A stretch of DNA of 64,000 bases from NCBI RefSeq assembly GCF_036345915.1, contig NZ_CP107785.1, forward strand, positions 682,001 to 746,000, in the 5' to 3' direction. Position 1 is the stretch's first letter, and each line of letters starts with the position of its first letter. The notes under the pieces were generated by a model, which was not told where the DNA came from, made no database searches, and saw nothing but the letters and a program-made list of their open reading frames with translations. Source of the stretch: Nocardia sp. NBC_00565 (GTDB taxonomy: Bacteria > Actinomycetota > Actinomycetes > Mycobacteriales > Mycobacteriaceae). Position numbers and translations under genes: made by a program. Below are positions 34,233 to 43,519 of the stretch, one piece after another.

Positions 34233-34756
34233 GGACTGATATGAAGATCCGATATTTTGCCCTCGTTGCGGTGGCGGTGTCCATGATGAGCGCGTGCGAG
34301 CAGCCGCCATCCGCCGAGGAAGTATGTGGCTCGGACATTTTCGACTTCGGCAGTCGGCTCGAGCCATTGGGATCTGGTTCACGTCTCAAGGAGGAGATCG
34401 GTAAGGCGGCTGCCGCCAAAGCCGCGACTACCCTCGGCGATATCGCTCGCGATGCCGGATGGTCCGATAACTGGGATCGGATGATCACGGTCTACGCGGA
34501 TCCGGACATCGACGAACTGAACAAGGCAGCACAGATCGACAGGCCCGAACCCTGTTGGCGGGGACTTCCGTACCACGTGAACTCCGATGGCCCATCGGAC
34601 GGCTACTATCTGTTCCTCTCGAACAGAAAACGCGTGCAATCCGTGGGATGGGATACCGTCGTCCACCCTCCGCTGAGCCTGCGCCGTCATCCAGCACTCA
34701 CACCGCAATCCGCGCTGGTTGTGGACAAGGACGGTAAACTCGTGCCCGCCAGTTGA
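34229..34756 (+). CDS. Lipoprotein, candidate immunity or accessory protein
   Basis: A 175-residue lipoprotein. The signal peptide YFALVAVAVSMMSAC ends in a lipobox with Cys near residue 23; ATG 34241 (GAGGA upstream) would be an alternative start giving the same mature protein. The mature part has few recognisable motifs: DNWDRMITVYADPDIDELNK and a Cys in EPCWRGLPYH. Its position right behind the toxin-like gene (ATGA overlap) is where an immunity gene is expected, and a membrane-anchored immunity protein would suit a toxin acting in the periplasm. This role is inferred from context only. Confidence 0.6.
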   Translation: MRTDMKIRYFALVAVAVSMMSACEQPPSAEEVCGSDIFDFGSRLEPLGSGSRLKEEIGKAAAAKAATTLGDIARDAGWSDNWDRMITVYADPDIDELNKAAQIDRPEPCWRGLPYHVNSDGPSDGYYLFLSNRKRVQSVGWDTVVHPPLSLRRHPALTPQSALVVDKDGKLVPAS

Positions 34757-34923
34757 CGCAGCCGTCGTGGGGCAGAGAGAACGGCCGGACTCGCTGAGGA
34801 GTGCGATGAAGACGGTAAATTGCCCACAGTTCCTCCCTCTACTGACGGCGTGCGTACATTCTGTTGCCTACGGGTCGTCGAGGAGGCGAATCTGCCGCAA
34901 TGGTTTGCCCTTTGGAAATAGCA

Positions 34924-34963
34924 CGGTCCTCGTATGCCCTGTGATCAGGACATACGAGGACCG
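34924..34963 (-). terminator. Copy of the lipA terminator hairpin
   Basis: Perfect 13-base stem CGGTCCTCGTATG / CATACGAGGACCG with a 14-base loop. The same stem follows the real lipA gene at 37392-37431. Here it follows the duplicated lipA tail. Confidence 0.65.
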
Positions 34964-35105
34964 ACGTGATGCGTTACTTCGGGACCTATCCGCCGATGCG
35001 CGCCAGGACCGAGCTGCGGGCTTCCTATGAGGCGGTGCCTTCCTGTGCGAGATGTGCCATGGCGGGAAAGATTTCGCGCCCGTGGTGGGCCATGGCTTGG
35101 GCGTC
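34964..35105 (-). pseudogene. Duplicated 3' end of lipA
   Basis: On the minus strand this stretch encodes [20 protein letters not shown] and continues into EGTAS before an in-frame stop; the real lipA ends [37 protein letters not shown]. The DNA match to 37432-37572 is high, with small indels, and includes the terminator. Upstream of the match (35113-35319, minus strand) is an unrelated start of a secreted protein: ALTLGLTAALAVLAPSALAA is a good signal peptide, cut off where the lipA piece begins. The whole 34757-35465 stretch therefore contains only fragments, no intact gene. Confidence 0.75.
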
Positions 35106-35465
35106 TCGCGCAGGAAGAATAGTCGACGCCGCTGCGGTGCCTGCAACCACTGGAAGACAAGCCGCCGGCTGAACCCCTGGCGGGTGCGGCGAGTGCGGAT
35201 GGCGCCAGAACGGCGAGGGCGGCGGTCAGGCCGAGGGTGAGCGCGGGCGAGAGGGCGCGGGTGGCGTTGAGAGTGACGTGGTTCGGTGGGGGACAGAGCG
35301 CGACGATGCCGAGCGACACTCCCGTCGGGTGCCGCCCCGCCGGTATCGTTACACCTTTTTGTCGCCAAAACCCTGCTCTTACGGTGCCTTTCGGATTCTC
35401 GTGAGGCGTTCGCGCTGAATACCGTTGGTGGGTCGACTGTGCGGGCGAGATGGAGGGTGACCTCG

Positions 35466-37238
35466 ATGCTGGTTGTCAACGAACGGGCGGCGGTTACGCG
35501 ATCCGAGCAGTGCGTGCTCGACTGGATGCGAACCTGGACCGGCCAATATGTCATTGTGGGGCTTGCTATTTCGGGGTGCTACCTGCCCGACCGTAACTGT
35601 GGGGGGAAGGCGCGGGAGGCGGGTCTGGTGGTGATCACACCACGTGCGGTGGTCGTGATCGAAGCCGAGGGGACCGCACCCGAGGTGGCTACCGGGGTGC
35701 TCTCGGTGCAGGCCGACGGGCGCTGGCGGCTCGAGGGGGTCGAGGGCGATCCGGTTTCTGTCCGCGATAGCGACAGCAGTCCGCTCGACCAGGTGCGGAG
35801 CCATGTACTCGATCTGGAGGAGGTGGTGCGCCAGCGGCACCCGGACGCCTTCGTCGACGGATTGGTCGTGGTGGTGCCGCCCCGGGAAGGCGCCATCACG
35901 CTGGATATCGAAGCCTCCGAGCATGGTCACTGCGTGGTCCTCGGAACGTCGGCCGGGTTGCGGGCTTGGTTCCATCGGACGGCGAATCGGAAGCTGATCT
36001 GGACCGCGGAGCAGGCGCATGCGCTACTCGGCGAGCTTCACCTGTCGGACGTGGTTACCGTCGAAGATCTCGAGGCCGAGGGATTTCCGTCACAGTCGGG
36101 ACGGCGTAAGCGTAGGGAATCGAGGGCGCTGGTGGGCGCTGCCCACGCGTCTTCCCCGCACGGTGCTATCTCGGATTCACCGCCGGTCGGCAGTTCGAGT
36201 GTGGCTGCTGGACAGACGGACTCGGCTGGGCTCTCGGAATCACGGTCCGCGTCGCCGGCCCGGCCGCAACCTTTCGATGCCGTCGAACTTGCCGTCGACG
36301 ATCACTTGACGTCAGCGTCGGACGACTCGAGGGCGCTCGTCGGAACACTATCACTATCGAAGCACGATGGGCCGCAGTCCGTTTCGTCCGCGATAGTAGA
36401 CCAGGGGATCGTACCCGGCGGACCGCAGCCCTTGTCGGCACCTCCCACGGCTCCGTACCCGCCATGGCTGCTGGCTGACATCGCGAGGGCGCAGGCGAGG
36501 GGTGCGAAACGCTCGCGGCGCGCGGCCGCCGCGCAGGCGTTGTCGCGTTCGTACGTATCCCTGCCGCAGGCAGATCCGCCGACGGCTGCGGCCGCTACCG
36601 ATCAGGCTGCTACCAATCAACTCGCTACCGATCAACTCGCTACCGATCAGGTTGCTACCGATCAGGTTGCTACCGATCAGGTTGCTACCGATCAGGTCGA
36701 TACCGATCAGGTCGATACCAATCAGGCGTGGCCGGATCGGTCGGCACCGCCATTGCCGTCGCCTTTCGCGGACCCCCGCCGGTCGTCGTGGGTCGACTCC
36801 GACGGCCCGTCGGACGACGGTAGGTCATACCTGCAGAACCTGACACCGACTCCACCGCAGGCTGAGCCGGAACCTCTGCGGCTGTTGTGGCAGGCAACTC
36901 CGCCCGCCGCCGCTGAGCGGCTGAACCAGGTTTCGTCTTCCCAGCGGGTATCCGCAGCACGCACGCGTACTTCGACCGCTTGGGCAAAAGGAGTTTCGAC
37001 CGCGCGGTCGAAAGGACCGGACCTCATCCTCCAACTCCCGAAACACCTCCCGACTTTGCTGATCGTCGCGGTCGTCATCGCCACGATCTGGATACTGGTT
37101 TCGGCGGGGATCGACCCGCACCGCGCCGCGGTCCAGCCCCGCCCCGTGTCGAGCACCGCGACAGTCGCGCCGCCGGAACCACCGGCTCCGGCTCAGCCGC
37201 CTGCGCCACAGTGCTTTCCGTTCCAGCCGGTGTGTTGA
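35466..37238 (+). CDS. NERD-like membrane-anchored protein
   Basis: A 590-residue protein from ATG 35466 (GGAGG upstream; the frame is open further upstream but lacks a ribosome site). The N-terminal ~220 residues resemble NERD (nuclease-related) domains: VTRSEQCVLDWMRTWTGQYV, then CYLPDRNCGGKAREAGLVVI, AVVVIEAEG and DGLVVVVPPREG. A long low-complexity middle contains nine 15-base repeats giving ATDQV/ATDQL pentapeptides. Near the C-terminus (about 545-565) is one transmembrane helix, LLIVAVVIATIWILVSAGI, followed by a Pro-rich tail PPEPPAPAQPPAP. The NERD domain would thus face the cytoplasm. Function is unknown; it is flanked by two copies of the lipA 3' end. Confidence 0.68.
   Translation: MLVVNERAAVTRSEQCVLDWMRTWTGQYVIVGLAISGCYLPDRNCGGKAREAGLVVITPRAVVVIEAEGTAPEVATGVLSVQADGRWRLEGVEGDPVSVRDSDSSPLDQVRSHVLDLEEVVRQRHPDAFVDGLVVVVPPREGAITLDIEASEHGHCVVLGTSAGLRAWFHRTANRKLIWTAEQAHALLGELHLSDVVTVEDLEAEGFPSQSGRRKRRESRALVGAAHASSPHGAISDSPPVGSSSVAAGQTDSAGLSESRSASPARPQPFDAVELAVDDHLTSASDDSRALVGTLSLSKHDGPQSVSSAIVDQGIVPGGPQPLSAPPTAPYPPWLLADIARAQARGAKRSRRAAAAQALSRSYVSLPQADPPTAAAATDQAATNQLATDQLATDQVATDQVATDQVATDQVDTDQVDTNQAWPDRSAPPLPSPFADPRRSSWVDSDGPSDDGRSYLQNLTPTPPQAEPEPLRLLWQATPPAAAERLNQVSSSQRVSAARTRTSTAWAKGVSTARSKGPDLILQLPKHLPTLLIVAVVIATIWILVSAGIDPHRAAVQPRPVSSTATVAPPEPPAPAQPPAPQCFPFQPVC
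36594..36728 (+). repeat. Nine 15-base coding tandem repeats
   Basis: Nine units of the type GCTACCGATCAGGTT in frame, encoding A/D-T-D/N-Q-V/L/A. The units at 36639, 36654 and 36669 are identical, so copy number may vary by slippage or unequal exchange. Not CRISPR: no spacers. Confidence 0.9.
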
Positions 37239-37391
37239 TCGGCGCATCGATCTTCATCAGCCTCGGCACCTGGCGTTTGCACCGCGAACCGACGGGATTC
37301 GCGCTGTACGTCCGACGTTGCCGGGCTCGCACCGACTACCCAGTGCCAGTCCCAACCGGAGTTGCCCGGCATCGGGTGCCCTGAAACGGCA

Positions 37392-37431
37392 CGGTCCTCG
37401 TATGCCCGGTGGTCAGAACATACGAGGACCG
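37392..37431 (-). terminator. lipA terminator hairpin
   Basis: Perfect 13-base stem CGGTCCTCGTATG / CATACGAGGACCG, loop 14 bases, 21 bases past the lipA stop on the minus strand. It also faces the end of the NERD-like gene, so it may stop both transcripts. Identical stem at 34924-34963. Confidence 0.7.
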
Positions 37432-37452
37432 AGGTGATGCACTACTTCTCGA

Positions 37453-38469
37453 CTAGCTGCCGAAGCGGGCCAATACGGAGCTGGCCTCTTGGGAAGCGGT
37501 GCCCTCCTGGGCGAGATGTGCCATGGCGGGGGAGATTTCGCGGCCGTGATGGGCCATAGCCTGGGCGTACAACCGCCCCGCGCGGTAGGAGGAGCGGACC
37601 AGTGGTCCGGCCATTACACCCGCGAAGCCGATTTCCTCGGCCATCTTCGAGTGTTCGACGAACTCCTCGGGCTTTACCCAGCGGTCCACTGGGTGGTGGC
37701 GCGGGGAGGGGCGCAGGTATTGGGTGATGGTGAGGATGTCGCAGCCCGCCTCGTGGAGGTCGCGCATCGCTTGGGTGACCTCTTCGGGGGTTTCGCCCAT
37801 ACCGAGGATCAGGTTCGATTTGGTGACCAGGCCGTCCGCACGGGCCGCGGTGAGCACGGCGAGGGAGCGCTCGTAGCGGAAGGCCGGGCGGATGCGCTTG
37901 AAGATGCGCGGCACTGTCTCCAGGTTGTGCGCGAGCACTTCGGGGCGCGCGGAGAAGACCTCGGCGAGCTGGTCGGGGACGGCGTTGAAGTCGGGGATGA
38001 GCAGTTCGACGCCGGTGCTGGGGTTCAAAGCCTTGATGGCGCGGACGGTTTCGGCGTACAGCCAAGCGCCGCCGTCCTCCAGGTCGTCGCGGGCGACGCC
38101 GGTGATGGTGGAGTAGCGCAGGCCCATCGCCTGCACGCTCTCGGCGACGCGGCGCGGCTCGTCACGATCGAGTGCGGCGGGTTTGCCGGTGTCGATCTGG
38201 CAGAAGTCGCAGCGGCGGGTGCATTGCTCGCCACCGATCAGGAAGGTGGCCTCACGGTCTTCCCAGCATTCGAAGATGTTGGGACAGCCCGCCTCCTCGC
38301 ACACCGTGTGCAGGCCTTCGCGTTTCACCAGGCCCTTGAGTTCGGTGTACTCGGGGCCCATCTTGGCTCGGGTCCGAATCCATTGAGGCTTGCGCTCGAT
38401 CGGGGTCTCCGCGTTGCGCGCCTCGATGCGTAGCAGTTTGCGTCCTGCCGGTACTGAAGCTGAGGTCAC
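37453..38469 (-). CDS. lipA: Lipoyl synthase
   Basis: A 338-residue radical-SAM enzyme that inserts two sulfurs into protein-bound octanoyl groups to make lipoate. Both Fe-S sites are visible: the auxiliary cluster Cys motif [12 protein letters not shown] and the radical-[11 protein letters not shown], plus the C-terminal RSSYRAG loop with the Ser that ligates the auxiliary cluster. The length is normal. Start is GTG at 38469. It lies 21 bases after lipB on the same strand, so the two are co-transcribed, and upstream lie the genes of the lipoylated E2 protein they serve. Equivalent to Rv2218 in M. tuberculosis by gene order (from memory). Confidence 0.97.
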   Translation of the reverse strand: MTSASVPAGRKLLRIEARNAETPIERKPQWIRTRAKMGPEYTELKGLVKREGLHTVCEEAGCPNIFECWEDREATFLIGGEQCTRRCDFCQIDTGKPAALDRDEPRRVAESVQAMGLRYSTITGVARDDLEDGGAWLYAETVRAIKALNPSTGVELLIPDFNAVPDQLAEVFSARPEVLAHNLETVPRIFKRIRPAFRYERSLAVLTAARADGLVTKSNLILGMGETPEEVTQAMRDLHEAGCDILTITQYLRPSPRHHPVDRWVKPEEFVEHSKMAEEIGFAGVMAGPLVRSSYRAGRLYAQAMAHHGREISPAMAHLAQEGTASQEASSVLARFGS

Positions 38470-38490
38470 TCGATCGACCTTACGCCTCGG

Positions 38491-39225
38491 CTAATCGGTT
38501 GCGGCGGGCGCTCCGGCCGGTGTGATGCGCGCGATATTGTGCTCGGTCACCGGGAGTTCGCCGTTGAGCGCGCGGGCGATCGCATCGGCCACGAGCGGCT
38601 TCACTTCGGCCACCGTCACCTCGCGGCCGAGTTCGCGCGTCAGCGTGGTGACTCCGGCGTCGCGAATGCCGCACGGGACGATCGCCTGGAAGCCGTCCAG
38701 GGCGGAATTGCAGTTGAGCGAGATGCCGTGCAGGGCGACACCGCGCTGCACGCGCACGCCGATCGAGGCGACCTTGCGCTCGGAGTAGAACTCGGTGGCC
38801 GGCAGCCACACACCCGAGCGGCTCTCGACCCGGCCGCAGGTCAGCCCGAGATCGGTGCACACGGTGATCAGCGCTTGTTCCAGCCTGCGCACGTACTGGA
38901 CGACATCCACCGGCTCGGCGAGGCGCACGATCGGGTAGCCGACGAGCTGGCCCGGCCCGTGCCAGGTGATCTTGCCGCCGCGATCGACCTGCACCACCGG
39001 GCTGCCGTCGATCGGCAGATCATCGGCCTCGGTGCGGCGGCCCGCGGTATAAACCGACGGATGCTCGAGCAGGAGCAGATGGTCGGACCCCTGGCCTTCG
39101 GCCCGCTGCGCGGCGATCGACCGCTGCAGGTCCCAGGCGCTGTGGTAATCGATCAGTCCGAGATCCTCGACCACGATCGGGGTCGTATCGAATCTGGCAG
39201 ACCAAGCGGTACGCGCGTCGTTCAC
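38491..39225 (-). CDS. lipB: Octanoyl-[ACP]:protein octanoyltransferase
   Basis: A 244-residue LipB that moves octanoyl groups from acyl carrier protein to lipoyl domains, the step before LipA. Typical motifs are [32 protein letters not shown] and [13 protein letters not shown], followed by VPCGI, which contains the active-site Cys; the catalytic Lys should lie in [13 protein letters not shown]. Length is normal. Start ATG or GTG at 39225. The neighbours lipA and sucB belong to the same lipoate-dependent metabolism. Confidence 0.96.
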   Translation of the reverse strand: MNDARTAWSARFDTTPIVVEDLGLIDYHSAWDLQRSIAAQRAEGQGSDHLLLLEHPSVYTAGRRTEADDLPIDGSPVVQVDRGGKITWHGPGQLVGYPIVRLAEPVDVVQYVRRLEQALITVCTDLGLTCGRVESRSGVWLPATEFYSERKVASIGVRVQRGVALHGISLNCNSALDGFQAIVPCGIRDAGVTTLTRELGREVTVAEVKPLVADAIARALNGELPVTEHNIARITPAGAPAATD

Positions 39226-39411
39226 GTACCTGACGGTACGCTGAGCCTGCCCCTCGGATAAAGGGACCCGATGTGGTAGATGCCACAGGGTTGCCAGGTT
39301 TAGTGATCACGGCTGCGGGGCAGGCTCGGTTATGGCGGCGGGCCTCGGCGCTCGCGCCGTTGAGGTATGCGCTGGGATGCGCCGAATTCCGCTGCTCGGG
39401 ACTCGGATCCG

Positions 39412-39945
39412 TTAATCGCCCTCGACCGGCAGGGTCAGCTGCATCAGCGTCAGATCCATCCAGCGACCGAATTTGCGGCCCACCTCCGGCAATTCCCCGA
39501 CTGTGCGGAAGTCGAAGCGTTCGTGCAGCGCAATCGATCCGGTATTGCTGGACTCGATGGCGGCGACCATGGCGTGCACGGTGCCCGCGGAACGGGCGCG
39601 TTCGATCAGCTCGGTGAGCAGGGCGCTGGCGACGCCGCGGCGTTGGAAACGATCGGCGACGTAGACCGAGTTCTCCACGGTGAAGCGGTAACCCGAGCGC
39701 GTCCGCCACGGGCCGTAGCTGGCGTAACCGGCGACCGCGCCGTCGATATCGGCGACCAGGATGGGCAGACCGGCGGCGGTGCGCTCGCGGAACCAGGCGT
39801 GCCGGTCGTCGAGATCGACCTGCTCGTGGTCCCAGATGGCCGTGGAGGTGGCGATGTTGGCGTTGTGGATGTCGAGGATCTCGGGCAGGTCGCCAACGTG
39901 TGCGTCCCGAATGACGGTGGCAGGTCGGGTTTCCAGCTCGGTCAT
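39412..39945 (-). CDS. GNAT acetyltransferase (phosphinothricin-acetyltransferase-like)
   Basis: A 177-residue GNAT protein similar to phosphinothricin or methionine sulfoximine acetyltransferases: IHNANIATSTAIWDHEQVDL, DRHAWFRER, GYASYGPWR, then the acetyl-CoA site RFQRRGVASALLTELIERA and the C-terminal ESSNTGSIALHERFDF. GGAG lies eight bases before ATG 39945. A longer start at 40068 would add an N-terminus made of DPADPE repeats; I consider it less likely. The gene sits between lipB and the TIGR01777 gene, which adjoin in M. tuberculosis as I recall it, so it is probably an insertion into the conserved block. Confidence 0.87.
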   Translation of the reverse strand: MTELETRPATVIRDAHVGDLPEILDIHNANIATSTAIWDHEQVDLDDRHAWFRERTAAGLPILVADIDGAVAGYASYGPWRTRSGYRFTVENSVYVADRFQRRGVASALLTELIERARSAGTVHAMVAAIESSNTGSIALHERFDFRTVGELPEVGRKFGRWMDLTLMQLTLPVEGD

Positions 39946-39965
39946 CGATCTACTCCATTGCGGCG

Positions 39966-40037
39966 CTGGGTCTTCGGGATCAGCTGGGTCTTCGGGATCA
40001 GCTGGGTCTTCGGGATCAGCTGGGTCTCCAGGATCAA
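39966..40037. repeat. Four 18-base tandem repeats between two genes
   Basis: Unit CTGGGTCTTCGGGATCAG: three exact copies and a fourth with changes. Read on the minus strand the repeats stay in frame with the acetyltransferase and give DPADPE hexapeptides, so they may be the remains of an N-terminal extension, or a spacer whose length varies. Confidence 0.85.
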
Positions 40038-40054
40038 GCGCTGAGTCTCCGGGG

Positions 40055-40960
40055 TCATCGGTCGTCATCCCGGCCGAGGGCGGCCGCCAGCGCGGCACCG
40101 ATGGTCTGATGCCGGAACGGATAACCCGCTTCCTCCAGCGCTGTCGGAATCGCCCGCGGTCCGCGCAGGATCGCCTCCTCGGCGAATTCGCCGATCAGCG
40201 CGCGTAATGCGAACGCGGGCACCACAAATGGGGTCGGCCGGTGCAGGATGCGGCCGAGCGCGCGATTGAATTCGGCGTTGGTGACCGGTGCCGGGCCGAC
40301 CGCGTTGATCGGTCCGGTGAGGGTGTCGTGGGTGAGCGCGAACATGATCGCGCCGATCTCGTCGGCCATCGAGATCCACGGCGTGTACTGGCGCCCATCA
40401 CCCAATCGACCACCGAGACCGAGCGAGTACAGCGGCTGCAGCATGCCGAGCAGGCCGCCGCCGTGCGACAGGACAACGGCACTGCGCAGCAGTACCGTGC
40501 GGACCCCCGCGTCGACGGCGGGTTTGGTCGCGGCCTCCCAATCCCGGCACAGGGAGGCGAGGAAACCCGAACCCGCGGCGGCGGTTTCGTCGACCACCCG
40601 GTTGCCGGTATCGCCGCCGTAATAGTGCACGCCGCTGGCATTCACCAGCACCGGCACGCCCGCGGCGGCGACCGCGTTGGCCAGGACGTCGGTCGGGGTG
40701 AGTCGGCTGTCGCGCAGCTCTTGTTTGTAGCTGCCGTTCCAGCGTCGTCGCCCGATGCCGGCCCCGCAGAGGTTGACCACCGCGTCGGCGCCACGCAGGC
40801 CCCGCTCGTCCAGATCGGCGCGAGCGGGATCCCAGCGATATTCGTCCGGCGCGTTGGGCGAGCGGCGTACCAATCGGGCGACCTCGTGCCCGTCGCGGCG
40901 CAGTGCCGCGACGAGCGCAGTCCCGATCAACCCGGATGAACCGGCGATCACCACCTTCAT
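40055..40960 (-). CDS. TIGR01777-family SDR (SulA/YfcH-like)
   Basis: A 301-residue extended-SDR protein of the TIGR01777 family (E. coli YfcH, Rv2216). The NAD(P)-binding motif VVIAGSSGLIGTALVAALR starts the protein; DEYRWDPARADLDERGLRGA and VNASGVHYYGGDTGNRVVDE are family hallmarks. The C-terminal DUF1731 segment contains RALIGEFAEEAILRGPRAIP and PFRHQTIGAALAAAL. The biochemical role is unknown. It lies 22 bases downstream of sucB and ahead of the acetyltransferase and lipB, so the five genes from sucB to lipA run in one direction. Confidence 0.93.
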   Translation of the reverse strand: MKVVIAGSSGLIGTALVAALRRDGHEVARLVRRSPNAPDEYRWDPARADLDERGLRGADAVVNLCGAGIGRRRWNGSYKQELRDSRLTPTDVLANAVAAAGVPVLVNASGVHYYGGDTGNRVVDETAAAGSGFLASLCRDWEAATKPAVDAGVRTVLLRSAVVLSHGGGLLGMLQPLYSLGLGGRLGDGRQYTPWISMADEIGAIMFALTHDTLTGPINAVGPAPVTNAEFNRALGRILHRPTPFVVPAFALRALIGEFAEEAILRGPRAIPTALEEAGYPFRHQTIGAALAAALGRDDDR

Positions 40961-40982
40961 GGGCGACAGACGACCTTCCGGA

Positions 40983-42767
40983 TTACAGGCCGAGATCAGC
41001 CTCGAACGCCGCTTCCTCGAGCCGGTGCCGGATCGTGGTCAGGAAGCGACCGGCGTCGGCGCCGTCGACGAGGCGGTGATCGTAGGTGAGCGGCAGGTAG
41101 CACATCGACCGGACGCCGATGGATTCGTTGCCGGTCTCATCGGTGACCACCACCGGACGCTTGACGATCGCACCCGTGCCGAGCATGCCCGCCTGCGGCG
41201 GCACCAGGATCGGGGTGTCGAACAGCGCGCCTTGGCTGCCGATATTGGTGATGGTGAAGGTGCCACCGGACAGCTCGTCCGGCTTGAGGCCGCCGTTGCG
41301 TGTCCGGTTGGCGATATCGGCGATGGCCCGGGCCAGTCCGGCCAGCGACAGGTCGCTGGCGTTGTGGATCACCGGGGAGAGCAGACCCTGCTCGGTGTCG
41401 ACGGCGATGCCGAGGTGCACCGAGGCGTGGTAGGTGATCTCCTTGGTGGTCTCGTCGTAGCTGGCGTTCACGTTCGGGTGCACGCCGAGCGCCTCGACGA
41501 CCGCCTTCGCGAAGAACGGCAGGAACGTCAGGTTGACGCCCTCGCGCTCCTTGAACGCGGCCTTGGCATGCGACCGCAGCGTCGCGATCTTGGTGACATC
41601 CGCCTCGTGCACCTGGGTCAGCTGGGCGGTGGTCTGCAGCGATTCCCGGGTCTTGGTCGCGGTGATCTGACGGATGCGACTCGCCTTCTGCACCGTGCCA
41701 CGCAGATGCGCCAGCTGCGACGGGACCGCAGCCGGAGCGGCGGGGGCCTTCGCGGCGGGTGCGGCGGCTGCCGCGGGCGCGGCGGCGGGAGCCTGCTTGG
41801 CCTCCACGGCGGCGAGCACGTCCTGCTTGCGGATGCGCCCACCGACACCGGAACCGGTGATGGTGGCGAGGTTGACGCCGTTCTCCTCGGCCAGCTTGCG
41901 GACCAGCGGCGTGACGTACGGGGTTGCGCCGTTGCCGGAGGTGTCCGGCGCCGGAGCCGGTGCGGTGGCGACCGGAGCCGGGGCGGGCTTGGGCGCCGGA
42001 GCCGGGGCTGCCGGAGCGGGTGCGGCAGGGGCCGGAGCGGCGGCCGCGGGGGCCGGAGCAGGCGCTGGGGCCGGAGCAGGCGCTGGAGCCGCTGGGGCCG
42101 GGGCGGCGGGTGCAGGCGCCGGGGCGGCGGCCGCGGGGGCGCCGCTGCCGATCACACCGAGCTGTCCGCCGACGGCGATCACATCGTCTTCCTGCGCGGA
42201 GATCTCCAGCAGGGTGCCCGCGACCGGCGACGGGATCTCGGTGTCGACCTTATCGGTGGAGACCTCGAGTAGCGGCTCGTCGACGGCGACCTGGTCACCG
42301 ACCTGCTTGAGCCAGCGGGTGACGGTGCCCTCGGTCACCGACTCGCCGAGCTCCGGCATCTTGACCGGAGTGCCCGACGCGGCGGCGGGGGCGGGTGCGG
42401 CGGGAGCCGCTGGTGCGGGGGCCGGGGCCGCGGCGGCGACCGGCGCGGGGGCCGGTTCCGGTGCGGGCGCCGGGGCGGGGGCAGGCGCGGCTTCGGGGGC
42501 GGGTGCGGCGGCAGGTGCGGGCGCTTCGCCCGCTTCGCTGATCACACCGAGCTCGCCACCGACCTCGACGACGTCATCCTCTGCGGCGACGATCTTCGAC
42601 AACACGCCCGCCGCGGGCGACGGGATCTCGGTGTCGACCTTGTCGGTGGAGACCTCGAGCAGTGGCTCGTCGACCTCGACCGTGTCTCCTTCCTGCTTCA
42701 GCCACCTGGTCACCGTTCCCTCGGTGACGCTCTCACCAAGAGCCGGCATCTGGACGGAGAAGGCCAT
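40983..42767 (-). CDS. sucB: Dihydrolipoamide acyltransferase (E2) of 2-oxoacid dehydrogenase
   Basis: A 594-residue E2 protein. Two N-terminal lipoyl domains, each with the lipoylated Lys in [14 protein letters not shown] (about residues 40 and 160), are joined by long Ala-Pro linkers. A peripheral-subunit-binding domain ([28 protein letters not shown]) and a catalytic domain ending in [17 protein letters not shown] (His and Asp of the active site) follow. In M. tuberculosis the equivalent protein, DlaT (Rv2215), serves pyruvate dehydrogenase and peroxynitrite reductase. Start ATG 42767; the frame is open upstream but family homology begins at [13 protein letters not shown]. Its lipoyl groups are made by the nearby lipA and lipB. 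Confidence 0.96.
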   Translation of the reverse strand: MAFSVQMPALGESVTEGTVTRWLKQEGDTVEVDEPLLEVSTDKVDTEIPSPAAGVLSKIVAAEDDVVEVGGELGVISEAGEAPAPAAAPAPEAAPAPAPAPAPEPAPAPVAAAAPAPAPAAPAAPAPAAASGTPVKMPELGESVTEGTVTRWLKQVGDQVAVDEPLLEVSTDKVDTEIPSPVAGTLLEISAQEDDVIAVGGQLGVIGSGAPAAAAPAPAPAAPAPAAPAPAPAPAPAPAPAAAAPAPAAPAPAAPAPAPKPAPAPVATAPAPAPDTSGNGATPYVTPLVRKLAEENGVNLATITGSGVGGRIRKQDVLAAVEAKQAPAAAPAAAAAPAAKAPAAPAAVPSQLAHLRGTVQKASRIRQITATKTRESLQTTAQLTQVHEADVTKIATLRSHAKAAFKEREGVNLTFLPFFAKAVVEALGVHPNVNASYDETTKEITYHASVHLGIAVDTEQGLLSPVIHNASDLSLAGLARAIADIANRTRNGGLKPDELSGGTFTITNIGSQGALFDTPILVPPQAGMLGTGAIVKRPVVVTDETGNESIGVRSMCYLPLTYDHRLVDGADAGRFLTTIRHRLEEAAFEADLGL

Positions 42768-43026
42768 GTCCGTTGACTCCTCTGACTGCTCGACGGGTTC
42801 TACAACAGTTGATCTCACTGCGGGCACCCATCGCGGGTTGCGATGGATGCCCGAAAGCCACCGATCATTGTGCGTGGCACCGGAGATCTGTGTGGTTCTT
42901 GTACCGCGATCCATCCTTGCACTCGTCCGCGAGACGTGTAGCACAGGGCAGCGAACTGCACAGTGCTGGCAAGATGGAATGACCGGTGCTGAGCACTCGG
43001 TCGCAGGTGAAAGGAGGTCGGCGTCG

Positions 43027-43389
43027 TTGGGTTTGCTGGATCGTTTCCGGAGCGGCGCGGCCCGGGGTGGCGGCGCTTTACGTGGTGGTGTGGGTAGCGG
43101 TGCGGACGCCCGCTATCTGGCCGAGTGGGTGCACACCCGTATCGGGGTCGAAGGCTACATAGAGCCGAAGACGACCATTACCGATGTCACTGTCGTGTTG
43201 ATCGCGGCCGACGGGGAATGGACGCGGCGCATCGTCGGCGAGCGCGGCGCGCGGCGGCTAGCCGGTGGTTTGCGGATCCCTGTTTACGACGTCCGCAAGA
43301 CCGGTTATCCACAACGGATGCGCGATTACGACGCGCGCAGGCGGGTGGAGCGCCAACGGGCGGTCGAACGCGATTTGCGCGACCAGTAG
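43027..43389 (+). CDS. Conserved small protein next to sucB
   Basis: A 120-residue protein from TTG 43027 with a strong ribosome site AAAGGAGG nine bases before. After a Gly/Arg-rich start it reads [20 protein letters not shown] and [20 protein letters not shown], then [20 protein letters not shown] and a highly charged tail. I recall such proteins beside E2 genes in Nocardia and Rhodococcus, often listed simply as oxidoreductase, but I see no cofactor motif. It diverges from sucB across 259 bases, which must hold both promoters. Function unknown. Confidence 0.7.
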   Translation: MGLLDRFRSGAARGGGALRGGVGSGADARYLAEWVHTRIGVEGYIEPKTTITDVTVVLIAADGEWTRRIVGERGARRLAGGLRIPVYDVRKTGYPQRMRDYDARRRVERQRAVERDLRDQ

Positions 43390-43519
43390 CGCTGTTCGTT
43401 TCGTTCAAATTGTTCGCGGCGCGTGTCTGTCACCGGTGCGCTACTCAGATGCGGTACGCACGTTCGAGGCCAACGGGCGGGTTCTGCGCTCGGCTGCGAT
43501 GTGCCCGACAGTCCGCGGC

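Noticed and set aside
34924..35105. Possible attachment-site repeat of an integrated element at lipA
   Set aside because: The two copies differ by many changes and small indels over about 180 bases, no integrase is nearby, and the framed segment holds only one gene; a recombination scar is more likely than an att site.
36594..36728. Repeat array resembling a CRISPR at first glance
   Set aside because: Units are 15 bases, contiguous, in frame and coding; there are no spacers.
41674..43389. Plus-strand frame of over 500 codons running through sucB
   Set aside because: The part opposite sucB is an Ala/Gly-rich antisense shadow of the lipoyl-domain linkers; only the portion from 43027 has a ribosome site and is a gene.
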